Shown here in pieces: positions 52,889 to 61,398 of a stretch of DNA of 64,000 bases. The notes under the pieces were generated by a model. The model did not search any database. It was not told the origin of the DNA and worked only from the letters and a program-made list of their open reading frames with translations. The stretch comes from CAZGUX01 sp964529305 (lineage in GTDB: Bacteria > Acidobacteriota > Terriglobia > Bryobacterales > Bryobacteraceae). The position numbers and the translations under genes are program-made. Position 1 is the stretch's first letter; the number at the start of each line of letters is the position of its first letter. The stretch spans positions 42,765 to 106,764 of the forward strand of contig CAZGUX010000048.1 in the NCBI GenBank assembly GCA_964529305.1. The letters run 5' to 3'.

Positions 52889-53485
52889 ATGGGTATGAGA
52901 CTTTCGGGGTTGTTCTTGCTCGGCTTGGCTTTGACCCTTCCCCTGCATTCGCAGAAACACGAGTTGGGTTTGACGTTAGGCCGTCTGACCGGGGGGAGCC
53001 GTGGCGAGGTGGATCTCGGCGGCGGCACGGCGTTACAGGCAAACTACGGCGTCCGGATTGCCGGAGGCGGCGCCGCGGCCTTCTACGGCGAATTTACGCT
53101 GCTGGCGAGTCCCCTGCGCGACGTCGCCAGCCCCAACTCGCTGGCCACTCGCGACTTCGCCACGCTCTACTTGACGCCGGGGCTCAGGGTCAAGCTGGCG
53201 CCGGGATCTTCGGTTTCGCCTTATATCGCTTTCGGCGGAGGCTATGCGCTCTATGAGCAGAGCACTCATCAGCGCAACGGCCTACCCAATCCGGCGCCCC
53301 GCCACGTGCACCGCGCGGCCTTCGTCTACGGCGGCGGCGTCGACGTCCGGCTCGAGCCGTGGCTCGCCCTGCGCGGCGAGATTCGCGACTTCTACACCGG
53401 CAGCCCCGCATTCAACGTAAGGGTCCCGGGCCGCCAGCATAACATTGCCGTGTCCGGCGGCTTCGTCTTGCGCCTGGGAGAATGA
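52889..53485 (+). CDS. outer-membrane beta-barrel protein
   Basis: 198 residues. Signal peptide (LFLLGLALTLPLHSQ) then alternating strands: YLTPGLRVKLAPGSSVSPYI, FGGGYALYE, VYGGGVDVRLEPWLALRGEI, ending FVLRLGE. This is the OmpA-like/opacity eight-strand pattern. Function unknown. Divergent from dnaE, with 149 bases between. Confidence 0.78.
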   Translation: MGMRLSGLFLLGLALTLPLHSQKHELGLTLGRLTGGSRGEVDLGGGTALQANYGVRIAGGGAAAFYGEFTLLASPLRDVASPNSLATRDFATLYLTPGLRVKLAPGSSVSPYIAFGGGYALYEQSTHQRNGLPNPAPRHVHRAAFVYGGGVDVRLEPWLALRGEIRDFYTGSPAFNVRVPGRQHNIAVSGGFVLRLGE

Positions 53486-53605
53486 GCCGGGCGGCCCTCT
53501 CGCCGAACATCGTCGAACCCGCTATTCCTTTCGGGATACAACAATATTCGCGAGATTCTATGAGAGTTCCGGCGCGTACAGCCGACTTAAGTAGTGGGGG
53601 AAGCC

Positions 53606-54061
53606 GTGAGCCACGACACCACCACCTTAGACGAAACGATCGACCTTTCCCGCTTCGACGGCGATTTCGAACGCGCGGAACTCAACAACGACCCGCCGGG
53701 TCACGACATTCCGGACGGCCTCTACTCGGTGAGCATCGAGGAAGTGCGCCTGGGGAAGACCCAAAGCACGGGTAACCCGATGATTACCTGGAAGATGCGA
53801 ATCCTGGCGCCCATGTCGCAGGACCGCATGCTTTGGAAGTTCCGGGTGATCACCGACAAGACGCTGCCCTGGGTGAAAGAGGAGCTTGCCACCTGTGGCG
53901 TGATGCTGGCCAAGCTCTCGGACCTGCCGCTGCACCTGGACAAGATGCGGGCGGTGGAACTGAGTATTGTCAAGCGCACGCAGGCGGATGGCCGCGCGAG
54001 CATCTTCTTCCAGCGGAACCGCCGGACCGCGCCCGAAATGGACGACGATCTGCCGTTCTGA
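53606..54061 (+). CDS. DUF669-like single-strand DNA-binding-type protein with SSB acidic tip
   Basis: 151 residues. The body (IPDGLYSVSIEEVRLGKTQS, then GNPMITWKMRIL, VITDKTLPWVKEELATCGV) resembles DUF669-type phage proteins thought to bind DNA through an OB-like fold. The last residues, EMDDDLPF, closely match the SSB C-terminal tip (DDDIPF in E. coli) that recruits repair and replication proteins. GTG start at 53606 after GGGGGA. It is isolated, without phage genes beside it. Domain call is moderate; the tail is seen directly. Confidence 0.65.
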   Translation: MSHDTTTLDETIDLSRFDGDFERAELNNDPPGHDIPDGLYSVSIEEVRLGKTQSTGNPMITWKMRILAPMSQDRMLWKFRVITDKTLPWVKEELATCGVMLAKLSDLPLHLDKMRAVELSIVKRTQADGRASIFFQRNRRTAPEMDDDLPF

Positions 54062-54307
54062 CGGGAGGCCAGGGAGAGTCCCCTGGTGCCGTATGAGTCC
54101 CGCGGCGAAGTCCGCATCAGGCTTTCATCGCAGAGGAGATGACGCTCCGGGATTGCTTTCCCTCGGCGGTCTATCTTTCTGACGAGATCACATAGGCCAG
54201 CATGGCTTGCGAACAATTTTCGCCGTGCGTGAACCCGAAGTGCTGTCTATCGGCAGAAAGCTAATGTTTTCGACGTTGAGCCACGGTTACAAAGTCGAGA
54301 AAATGAA

Positions 54308-54331
54308 AGGCCGGAACTTGCGTCCCGGCCT
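54308..54331 (-). terminator. intrinsic terminator of tRNA-Leu
   Basis: Read leftward, AGGCCGGG and its partner around a nine-base loop give a stem ending in TTCATTTTC, 21 bases after the tRNA 3' end. Placement and T-rich tail fit a rho-independent terminator. Confidence 0.6.
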
Positions 54332-54352
54332 GGTTAGCTGCTTTAGAATCTA

Positions 54353-54439
54353 TGGTGCGGAGAGGGGGACTTGAACCCCCACGAGATTTCTCCCGCTAGC
54401 ACCTCAAGCTAGTGCGTCTGCCAATTCCGCCACCTCCGC
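54353..54439 (-). tRNA. tRNA-Leu (anticodon GAG)
   Basis: 87 bases including an encoded CCA. The acceptor stem GCGGAGG pairs with the 3' strand (one G-U pair). The anticodon arm CTAGC-TTGAGGT-GCTAG has anticodon GAG. A long variable arm and the T-loop GTTCAAGTCC are typical of leucine tRNAs. Confidence 0.95.
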
Positions 54440-54474
54440 ATTGTGTGGCTTTTCCCTCGAGCGTCAACGACGCT

Positions 54475-54963
54475 CTACTTCTTCGCCGGCGCGGGCGCCT
54501 GCTTGCCCTGTGGGGGCGCCTGCTCGGCTGGCGGGATGTTCAGCGGCAGAGTCTTCTTCTCGCCCGTGCTTTCGTCCATCAAGGTCACGGAAGGCTGCGC
54601 CGGCTGGCTCAACGGCTGCCCGGCCGGAACGCCCGGAGGCGTCGGCGTCGATGCCGGCGCGCTCTTCTTGGCCGGCGCCGACTGGGTCGCGCCCGTCTTG
54701 TCCAGCACGCTCGATCCCGCCCCGCCTGATTCCCGCGTCTCGATGATCGACAGCGATAGCGACGTGACCATAAACATCACCGCCGAACCGGTCGTCAGCT
54801 TCGACAACAGCGTCGCCGAACCGCGAGGCCCGAACGCCGTCTGCGACCCCATCCCGCCAAATGCTCCTGCCAGATCCGCGGCCTTGCCGCTCTGCAATAA
54901 CACCACGCCGATCAGGAACAGGCAGACCAGTACGTGAATCGTGACCAACAGTACAAACAACAT
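54475..54963 (-). CDS. secG: preprotein translocase subunit SecG, with long C-terminal extension
   Basis: 162 residues. Two membrane helices (LVTIHVLVCLFLIGVVLLQ and AVMFMVTSLSLSI) flank the typical SecG loop GAFGGMGSQTAFGPRG. SecG assists SecYEG-driven export. The 80 residues after the second helix are rich in Pro, Ala and Lys and are not found in short SecG proteins. ATG at 54963 follows AGGTGG; a GTG at 54975 would add four residues. Confidence 0.93.
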   Translation of the reverse strand: MLFVLLVTIHVLVCLFLIGVVLLQSGKAADLAGAFGGMGSQTAFGPRGSATLLSKLTTGSAVMFMVTSLSLSIIETRESGGAGSSVLDKTGATQSAPAKKSAPASTPTPPGVPAGQPLSQPAQPSVTLMDESTGEKKTLPLNIPPAEQAPPQGKQAPAPAKK

Positions 54964-55010
54964 ATCCGCAACCACCTAGTATAGGGCATTTTTCGGCCCT
55001 CCGGGCCGGT

Positions 55011-56663
55011 CTACTTCTTCTTGCCCATCAGTTGCCACTGGGTAAAGGGCGAGCCCGCTCCGGCCACGTTCACGTTCAACAGGTACGGCATTCCGGAGGA
55101 AAAGGCCCGCTCCACCGCCGGGCCCACCTGATCGAGCGCGTCGATCGTCTCACCGCCTCCGCCAAGGCCCCGCATCACCAGGTCGTAGCGGGTGCGGTTC
55201 AATTCGCAGACCACCGTGTTCGCGCCGCCGCCCTGCAGCTCGCGCTCGACACCCCACCCGGCGTCGTTCCCCACGATGATGACCACCGGCAGATTGTGGC
55301 GCACCAGCGTATCCAGTTCCGCCAGGTAGAACCCCAGCGATCCGTCGCCGGTGATCATCACCACCGGCTTGTCCGGAAACTGCACCTTGGCCGCCACACA
55401 GTTCGGCAGGGCCGACCCAATCGTCCCCAGCGGGCCTAACCGCAGCCAGCGGCCCGGATCGAGGGCGGGAAGCATCACCCGGCCCCAGTGCACAAAATCG
55501 CCGCCATCCCACACGTAGCACAGGTCCCTGGGCAGCCATTTCCGCAACTCACCGTAGAACGCCGCCGGGTGCAGCGGATTCGATCGGGTGAGCGCCGTCG
55601 CTTCCACCTTTTCCGCCCACTGCGCCTTGAGGTCTCTCAGGCGGTCGAGCCACGGCTTGGGAGTCCACGTGGTCCCGATCTCTTCAGTCATGGCCCGCAG
55701 CGTCGCCTTGACGTCCGCGCAGATCGCGACATCCAGCTTGCGGTTCAACCCCAGTTCCTGCGGGTGGATGTCGACCTGGAGGAACCGCGTCTGGGGCGAG
55801 AACAGCCGTGGCCCCCCCAATGCCATCCGGTAATCGATCCGCTTGCCGAGCATCAGGATGACATCGGCCTCCTTGAATGACGTATGCACCGCGTAGTTCA
55901 AGGCCGGGTCGCCGTACCCGAAGCACAGCGGATGCGAATCGGGCACCACGCCGCGCGCCATCGTGATGGTGTAGAGCGGAAGATTGGACTTCTCGAGAAA
56001 CGCCTGTAGCTCCGGCCCGGCGTCCCCCCACCACACGCCGCTGCCCGCGATCACGATCGGTCTCTCGGCGCTCTCGAGCAATGCCAGGGCCTCGCCAACC
56101 TCGCGCGACCCTGGCGCGCACACCGGATCCGTCAGGGGCCATGGCAGCGCCGACGGGGTTTCGGTCGATGCGCCGAACACGTCCACGGGTATCGACAGGT
56201 GGACTGCGCCCTTGCGTCCCGACGAGGCTTCCTTGAACGCGCGTCCGAGATAGAACGGGATCTGCGAGGCCGATGGGACCTCGGCCGCATACTTACACAC
56301 GGGCGCCGCCATGCCTACCTGCTCGATATCCTGGAAGGCCCCTCGTCCGCCCAGCAGCGTGCCCCGGCTTCCCGAGACCGCGATCAACGGGCTGGCGGCC
56401 AGTTGCGCCGTGGCGATACCAGTCAGCGAGTTGGTGTGGCCCGGTCCGCCGGTCACCAGCGAAAGGGCCGGCTTGCGCGTCACGCGAGCCATTGCGTCGG
56501 CCGCGTGGGTGCAGCCGGACTCATGCCGCATGTCGATGAGGCGGATTCCTTCGCGCTGGGCCACCGGCAGGACGTCGTTCAGGTGATCGCCGACGAGTGT
56601 GAATATGTGCTCGATTCCCAGCTTACGGATGGATTGGACGAAGAGTTCGGCTCCTGTTGGCAT
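55011..56663 (-). CDS. thiamine diphosphate-dependent enzyme (acetolactate synthase-like)
   Basis: 550 residues, three ThDP-fold domains. The activating Glu lies in RHESGCTHAADAMAR; the central domain has PIVIAGSGVWW; the cofactor motif is GDGSLGFYLAELDTL...NDAGWG. It resembles acetolactate synthase large subunit and 2-hydroxyacyl-CoA lyase relatives. No small regulatory subunit lies nearby, so biosynthetic acetolactate synthase is less likely. Exact reaction unknown. Confidence 0.85.
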   Translation of the reverse strand: MPTGAELFVQSIRKLGIEHIFTLVGDHLNDVLPVAQREGIRLIDMRHESGCTHAADAMARVTRKPALSLVTGGPGHTNSLTGIATAQLAASPLIAVSGSRGTLLGGRGAFQDIEQVGMAAPVCKYAAEVPSASQIPFYLGRAFKEASSGRKGAVHLSIPVDVFGASTETPSALPWPLTDPVCAPGSREVGEALALLESAERPIVIAGSGVWWGDAGPELQAFLEKSNLPLYTITMARGVVPDSHPLCFGYGDPALNYAVHTSFKEADVILMLGKRIDYRMALGGPRLFSPQTRFLQVDIHPQELGLNRKLDVAICADVKATLRAMTEEIGTTWTPKPWLDRLRDLKAQWAEKVEATALTRSNPLHPAAFYGELRKWLPRDLCYVWDGGDFVHWGRVMLPALDPGRWLRLGPLGTIGSALPNCVAAKVQFPDKPVVMITGDGSLGFYLAELDTLVRHNLPVVIIVGNDAGWGVERELQGGGANTVVCELNRTRYDLVMRGLGGGGETIDALDQVGPAVERAFSSGMPYLLNVNVAGAGSPFTQWQLMGKKK

Positions 56664-56679
56664 AACTCGTCATCCTAAC

Positions 56680-56865
56680 AGCAATCAGCGGACAGCAATC
56701 AGCGGTCGGCTATCAGCGGTCAGCGATCAACGGTCAGCCATGAGCTTAGACTGTTGTGTAACGCACGCGCCGAGGTTCGCGGTATGGCGCAGCGAGAGAG
56801 AACTGCCCTTTCAAGTCTGGCCGCCTATCCCTGATTGATTGCTGACCGCTGATTGCTGATAGCTG
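56680..56865. repeat. intergenic inverted repeat of CAGCAATCAGCGGTC units
   Basis: Several CAGCGGTC/AATCAGCGG units occur at 56684-56742. A complementary copy, GACCGCTGATTGCTG (about 56842-56857), lies about 130 bases further on, making a large inverted repeat. The intervening sequence has no convincing gene. Units match the repeat at 45862-45895. Confidence 0.5.
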
Positions 56866-56880
56866 CCCCCCGGCCCGCTC

Positions 56881-57975
56881 CTACCGCCCCGGCCGCGGGG
56901 GGAACGGTCCCGGGTAGTTCGCCGGCAATGGCGGCGGCCCCACGTCGCGACGCTTCTTCGCTTCCTTGAGGTCTTTGCGGATTTTCTGGAACACGCGCTC
57001 GCGATCACCCTCCGTCCAGGCCTGCCGGATCTCCTCTTCGGAGAGCCCCGCGATCCGGCCCGCCAGGGTAAACGGTCCGATTGCATGGCGCAGGCTCTTC
57101 CAGCGCGCCATTTCGATCAGCGACTCCAAGGAACGGTCCCTGATCGATTCAAGGATGCGCGGCTGGCGTGTATCCGTCAGGTTCAACAGTGTGCTCACGG
57201 CCTTCACGCGATCGCTCCACACCACCGAGTTGAGCAACTCGATGAACCATGTGGGCTGGATCTTGATTCCGAGGTCCGGGTCGCTGACGGCGAGAACCGC
57301 GATCGCGCCGAACGCCCGAAGCGCGTTCGCCCGTACATGGGCCGAAGGGTCCTGCAAGGCGATCTGCAGATCATCGACGACCAGGCGCTTGGTCGGATAG
57401 TACCCGATCACATAGGCGGCCACCGTTCGCTGGTCTTCATCGGCCGATTCGCGCAGCACCTTGCGAAGCGCGCCAACGTGCAACTCGGCCAGTCCGATGA
57501 ACCGCTCCTGCGTCCGGCGCGCGGCAGGGTCCGCCAGCAGAGAGTGTCCGCGAGTCAGATCTTCCGCCACGCTCCCGGTTTGAGCCGCCTGGGCCGCGGC
57601 TTCGGTGAACTCGCCGTACGCTTCCAGAATCTCCGCGGGCAGAGCGGCATCGCCGAAGGGCACGCTCCGGGGCGCGAAGTGAATGCCGCCTTTTTCCTCT
57701 ACGCCCACAAACAGCAGCACGCCGTCGTTCTCGCAACAGATCGCCTCCACGTGCGAGGCCACCACGCCCGAGACCTTGTCCAGCCGCTCCTCCAACGTGG
57801 TCTTGGAAGCAGACAGCCGTTCAGCCTCCTCCAGTCCGAGCGCCTTCTGCAGGCGCTCGAGGGAGGTCTTTTTGACGCCGTAGAAATCGATGGACTCGAC
57901 CTTCGGGAATTGTGCCTGGGCGAGCGCGGCGCTCACGGCGAAGGCCGCTAGGATCTTCCAGAACTGCGGGGGCAC
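56881..57975 (-). CDS. exported protein with POTRA-like N-domain and HEAT-type repeats
   Basis: 364 residues, GTG start. Signal peptide ILAAFAVSAALAQAQ. Residues about 24-100 (VESIDFYGVKKTSLERLQKA, then GVVASHVEAI and LLFVGVEEKG) follow the pattern of a single POTRA domain. The remainder is helical with HEAT-like units (DDLQIALQDPSAHVRANALR, WSDRVKAVSTLLNLTD). A Pro-rich C-terminus ends the protein. The combination is unfamiliar to me. Likely periplasmic; function unknown. Confidence 0.7.
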   Translation of the reverse strand: MPPQFWKILAAFAVSAALAQAQFPKVESIDFYGVKKTSLERLQKALGLEEAERLSASKTTLEERLDKVSGVVASHVEAICCENDGVLLFVGVEEKGGIHFAPRSVPFGDAALPAEILEAYGEFTEAAAQAAQTGSVAEDLTRGHSLLADPAARRTQERFIGLAELHVGALRKVLRESADEDQRTVAAYVIGYYPTKRLVVDDLQIALQDPSAHVRANALRAFGAIAVLAVSDPDLGIKIQPTWFIELLNSVVWSDRVKAVSTLLNLTDTRQPRILESIRDRSLESLIEMARWKSLRHAIGPFTLAGRIAGLSEEEIRQAWTEGDRERVFQKIRKDLKEAKKRRDVGPPPLPANYPGPFPPRPGR

Positions 57976-58005
57976 AGTATTTAGACGTGAACCCGGGCCG
58001 TCCGG

Positions 58006-58476
58006 CTACACCTGTTTTTCGGCCAGCGGCCCGATGACCGGCAGCGAGATCCTCTTGTCCTGATAGGTCATCACCATGATGTAGATCCACACCGCCAGCG
58101 CTCCCAGCCAGATCAACGGGTACAGCATGAACGCGAATCCACTCGTGATGAACCCAAGAATCGACAGCGTGATACTTACGGCAATGACGGCAAGGTGCAG
58201 AAAGATCGCCTGGAATGCGTGGAACCGGATCTTCTTGTTCTGGTTATAGGGCGCGATCAGAAGGAAGATGATTCCCGTGACCAGTCCAACCAGGTAGCAC
58301 AGCGTCCCCGCAACGTTGTCCGTCAGGCCGGCGCCGGCTTGCGCCTGGTGCGCGCTGTAGTTGGCTTGCGGTTGCGGCGAAAACCCCGCGTTCGGCGCAC
58401 CGGCAGCCATCGGAGTCCCGCACTTCCCGCAGAATCTCCCCGTAACTTCCGCGCCGCAGTTCTGGCAAAACGCCAT
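58006..58476 (-). CDS. zinc-ribbon membrane protein (DUF4870-like)
   Basis: 156 residues. N-terminal zinc ribbon CQNCGAEVTGRFCGKCG (four cysteines), a Gln/Ala-rich linker, then a DUF4870-like membrane domain: NVAGTLCYLVGLVTGIIFLL, then IRFHAFQAIFLHL and two more helices. GGAGGG precedes the ATG at 58476. Function unknown; such proteins are common in Acidobacteria and Deltaproteobacteria. Confidence 0.83.
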   Translation of the reverse strand: MAFCQNCGAEVTGRFCGKCGTPMAAGAPNAGFSPQPQANYSAHQAQAGAGLTDNVAGTLCYLVGLVTGIIFLLIAPYNQNKKIRFHAFQAIFLHLAVIAVSITLSILGFITSGFAFMLYPLIWLGALAVWIYIMVMTYQDKRISLPVIGPLAEKQV

Positions 58477-58655
58477 GTGTCCCTCCGTCACCGAACTGTA
58501 CTAGGCCCAGGCGGGAATTGCAAGTGTGTGGAAGGATCTGCCCCGCCGCCAGGAGATTCCTTCACTGTCGGCCCGCGCTTCCGTTCGCTCACCTCTCAAT
58601 TGTTTGATTCCAAGGGGGCTGTCCTTTGGCCACCAGCTTGCAATCGGGTGGTGGG

Positions 58656-59312
58656 ATGTGCGTTTGGACTCTAGCTCTCGTGACCGTGGCTTGGGCGGAT
58701 TCGACCCCTCCCTCGCCTGAAAGCGTCCTGGCCCGAATGGAAGAGGCCGCGGATCAGCGCTTCCGCGCCTTGCGCACCCTTCAGGGCAAGAGGCGCTACT
58801 ACGTGCAGCATCCGCTGCTTCCTGCAGATACCTCGTTGCTGGTGGCTGAAGAATACCGCGACGGAAAACACTCCTTCACAGTGTTGGAGCGCCACGGGCC
58901 CTCGGAAATCCACCACAAGGTCTTCCAGCCGCTGATCGACGCGGAAACCTCGAACGATGCCGAGCCCAAGCGCCAGTCGGTCGAGATCTGCCGCCGCAAC
59001 TACGAATTCACCTGGGTACGCACCGAGGTGGACGGAACCTTTGTGTTTCGCGCCGAACCGAAAACGGCCAACCGCTACCTGTTCCGCGGCCTGATCTGGA
59101 TCGACCCCCGCGACTACGCCGTTCGCCGCATCGAAGGCGAGCCCGCGAAGTCTCCCTCGGCCCTGGTGAACCGGACTCGATTCGTTCATGAGTTCACTCC
59201 CTTCGGTCCGTTCTGGCTGCAGACCCGCCATCGCGCACAGGCGGAACTGCTCCTCCTCGGGAAAGCCCGGGTAGGCATCGACTATTTCGACTACGACTGG
59301 CAACCTCGATGA
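58656..59312 (+). CDS. LolA/outer-membrane lipoprotein-sorting-like protein
   Basis: 218 residues. A short signal peptide (CVWTLALVTVAWA) then a LolA-like half-barrel: SVLARMEEAADQRFRALRTL, RTEVDGTFVFRAEPK, WIDPRDYAVRRIEGEPAK. Members carry or sense lipids in the periplasm. Start ATG 58656 chosen for the signal peptide; an upstream ATG at 58626 adds 10 residues. Its stop overlaps the CDP-alcohol transferase start (ATGA). Confidence 0.7.
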   Translation: MCVWTLALVTVAWADSTPPSPESVLARMEEAADQRFRALRTLQGKRRYYVQHPLLPADTSLLVAEEYRDGKHSFTVLERHGPSEIHHKVFQPLIDAETSNDAEPKRQSVEICRRNYEFTWVRTEVDGTFVFRAEPKTANRYLFRGLIWIDPRDYAVRRIEGEPAKSPSALVNRTRFVHEFTPFGPFWLQTRHRAQAELLLLGKARVGIDYFDYDWQPR

Positions 59313-59980
59313 ACAAAGAATCCTTTCGTGACGCCGCCCGCGCGCAGCACAGCCTGCTGGCGCCCGTGGAGAAGAAGTGCCTGATCTGGCTGGCGAACCG
59401 GATGCCGCCCTGGGTGACGTCCGATCACCTGACGGCTCTGGGGCTGGCATCCATGCTGGCGGCGGGCGTGTGTTACGTCCTCGCGGCCCGCTGGCCCCTG
59501 GCGCTTCTCGCCGTGAACGTTTGTCTCGCCGTCAATTGGTTCGGCGACTCGCTGGACGGCACGCTGGCCCGGGTCCGTAACAAGCTTCGGCCCCGCTACG
59601 GCTTCTACGTCGATCACATGGTGGATGCCTTTGGCACGCTCTTCCTCATTGGCGGCATGGGCTTGTCCGGCTACATGAGCCCCTCTGTCGCCTGCGCCCT
59701 GGTCGTCGTCTACTTCCTGCTCTCGATCAACTCCTATCTCGCCACCTACACCATCGGTTCGTTCCAGATCTCCTTCTGGAAGTTCAGCCCCACGGAACTG
59801 CGGATTCTGCTCGCGATTGGCAACTGCTACGTCCTTGCCCGCCCCGCCGTCCGGTTCTTCGGAGACGAGCGCCTGTTCTTCGATATCGGGGGAGTGGGAG
59901 CGATCATTGGGATGGCGGGAGCGCTGTTGTACTCGGTGGCGGACAACACACGTACTCTGTTTCGCGCGGAGAGGATCTGA
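59309..59980 (+). CDS. CDP-alcohol phosphatidyltransferase-family protein
   Basis: 223 residues with six or so membrane helices. The signature DG-xx-AR-x8-G-xxx-D-xxx-D is complete in DSLDGTLARVRNKLRPRYG followed by FYVDHMVD (about 80-106). It transfers a phosphoalcohol from CDP-alcohol, as in phospholipid synthesis. Acceptor alcohol unknown. Overlaps the LolA-like gene and the GtrA-like gene (TGATG), suggesting one lipid or envelope operon. Confidence 0.9.
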   Translation: MNKESFRDAARAQHSLLAPVEKKCLIWLANRMPPWVTSDHLTALGLASMLAAGVCYVLAARWPLALLAVNVCLAVNWFGDSLDGTLARVRNKLRPRYGFYVDHMVDAFGTLFLIGGMGLSGYMSPSVACALVVVYFLLSINSYLATYTIGSFQISFWKFSPTELRILLAIGNCYVLARPAVRFFGDERLFFDIGGVGAIIGMAGALLYSVADNTRTLFRAERI

Positions 59981-60561
59981 TGGTCCCTGCAAATCGCACC
60001 GGCATTTTTGTTGGGCGGGCGCCCTCGCCCGCTGCCGGCCCCCGTCACCCGATCGCGCGAACGTCAACGTTGTTGCGTTGGATGCGGTTCAACGCCGTCA
60101 GCGCGGCCGGAGTATGCGTTCAACTATCACTCTTGTGGCTACTGCTGCGCCTGAACGGCGGTGACCATTTGCAGGGGACCGTGCTGGCCGTCGAGGCGGC
60201 AGTCCTGCACAACTTCTACTGGCACTGGCGATGGACCTGGGCCGACCGCGCCCGCGGCCCCGTCTTCTGGGCCCTCGCTCGTTTCCAGGTGACCAATGGC
60301 ATCATCCCGGTCATCGGCAACCTCATCGGAATGTACTGGCTGGTGGACCGCGCCGGCCTTCCTCCGGTCCCCGCCAACGTCATTTCCATCTGCGGCTGTT
60401 ATCTGGCCAATTACTTCGCCGCCGACCGGTTTGTCTTTCCCCGTTCCACGACCGCTCACGCCACCACGTTCTGCGGAGTCCCTTCGGCAAACTTCCAGAC
60501 GTTCTCGATCGACAGCCGTAGCCCCGCTTCCAGCGTCTCCGGCGTCACTCCCGCCGAGTGA
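59980..60561 (+). CDS. GtrA-like membrane protein
   Basis: 193 residues. Four hydrophobic helices (LLRWMRFNAVSAAGVCVQLS, AVLHNFYWHWRWTWADR, FQVTNGIIPVIGNLIGMYW, ISICGCYLANYFAADRFVF) match the GtrA/DPMS family that flips or assists polyprenyl-linked sugars. The last 35 residues have no family match and are antisense to the end of the next gene, so the true coding end may be a late decay of an earlier stop. Confidence 0.8.
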   Translation: MVPANRTGIFVGRAPSPAAGPRHPIARTSTLLRWMRFNAVSAAGVCVQLSLLWLLLRLNGGDHLQGTVLAVEAAVLHNFYWHWRWTWADRARGPVFWALARFQVTNGIIPVIGNLIGMYWLVDRAGLPPVPANVISICGCYLANYFAADRFVFPRSTTAHATTFCGVPSANFQTFSIDSRSPASSVSGVTPAE

Positions 60562-61394
60562 GGCGTCAGCACGACGTTCGAGAGCGACTTGATCACATGC
60601 TCCTTCGGCAGCGGTTCGGTTTCGAACACGTCCAGGCCCGCGCCGCTCAACTGTCCGCCGCGCAGCGCATCGATCAGCGCCGCCTCGTCCACAATCGGTC
60701 CCCTCGCGGTGTTGATGAAGATGGCGCCGCGCTTCATCATGGCGAATTCGTTCGCGCCCAGAAAACCGCGCGTCTCGGGTGACAGCCGCAGATGAAGGCT
60801 GACGACGTCGCTCTCGCGGTACAGCGTCTCGAGCGGCACGTGTTCAAACCCCAGTTCCGGCTTCGGATTCATGGTCCAGGTGATCACCTTCATGCCGATG
60901 CCTTGTCCCAGCCAGGCCATCTGCCGGCCGATCGCGCCCAGCCCGATCACCCCCAGCGTTTTGCCGCGCAGCAGCGACGCCTGAGCCCGCGGCCACTCCC
61001 CCTGGCGCACTCGTGCGTCGACTTCCACGATGCGCCGCGCCACCGACAGCATCAGCATCAGGCAGTGTTCGGCGATCGCGGGCGCCGCGACACCCGGTGT
61101 GTTGGTGACCCGCACGCCGTGCCGGCGCGCCGCGGCCAGGTCCACGTTGTCGGTGCCCGTGCCCCAAATCGACAGCAATCGAAGCGCCGGGCACGCCGCG
61201 AACACGCTCTCGGTGAACCGCACGGACGAGCGAATATTGATCACGGCCTCGGCGCCCGCGATTCGCTCGAGCAGCCGTTCCTCCGTGCCTGGAAGCGTGT
61301 CGTAGTAGTCCACCACGCAACGCTGGATGAGGTCCTGATACGCCCGGCTCAGCCCCATCACCGGAGGCGCATCGTCGGGAATGACAATTCTCAT
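60456..61394 (-). CDS. D-2-hydroxyacid dehydrogenase
   Basis: 312 residues. Substrate and NAD domains of the D-isomer family: GVIGLGAIGRQMAWLGQGIG, FINTARGPIVDEAALIDAL and LDVFETEPLP, with the catalytic His in VVLTPHSAG. Similar to phosphoglycerate or glyoxylate/hydroxypyruvate reductases. Its 3' end overlaps the GtrA-like gene by 106 bases on the opposite strand. It starts 4 bases downstream of the UxuA-like gene, so they are probably one transcript. Confidence 0.9.
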   Translation of the reverse strand: MRIVIPDDAPPVMGLSRAYQDLIQRCVVDYYDTLPGTEERLLERIAGAEAVINIRSSVRFTESVFAACPALRLLSIWGTGTDNVDLAAARRHGVRVTNTPGVAAPAIAEHCLMLMLSVARRIVEVDARVRQGEWPRAQASLLRGKTLGVIGLGAIGRQMAWLGQGIGMKVITWTMNPKPELGFEHVPLETLYRESDVVSLHLRLSPETRGFLGANEFAMMKRGAIFINTARGPIVDEAALIDALRGGQLSGAGLDVFETEPLPKEHVIKSLSNVVLTPHSAGVTPETLEAGLRLSIENVWKFAEGTPQNVVA

Positions 61395-61398
61395 CTCT

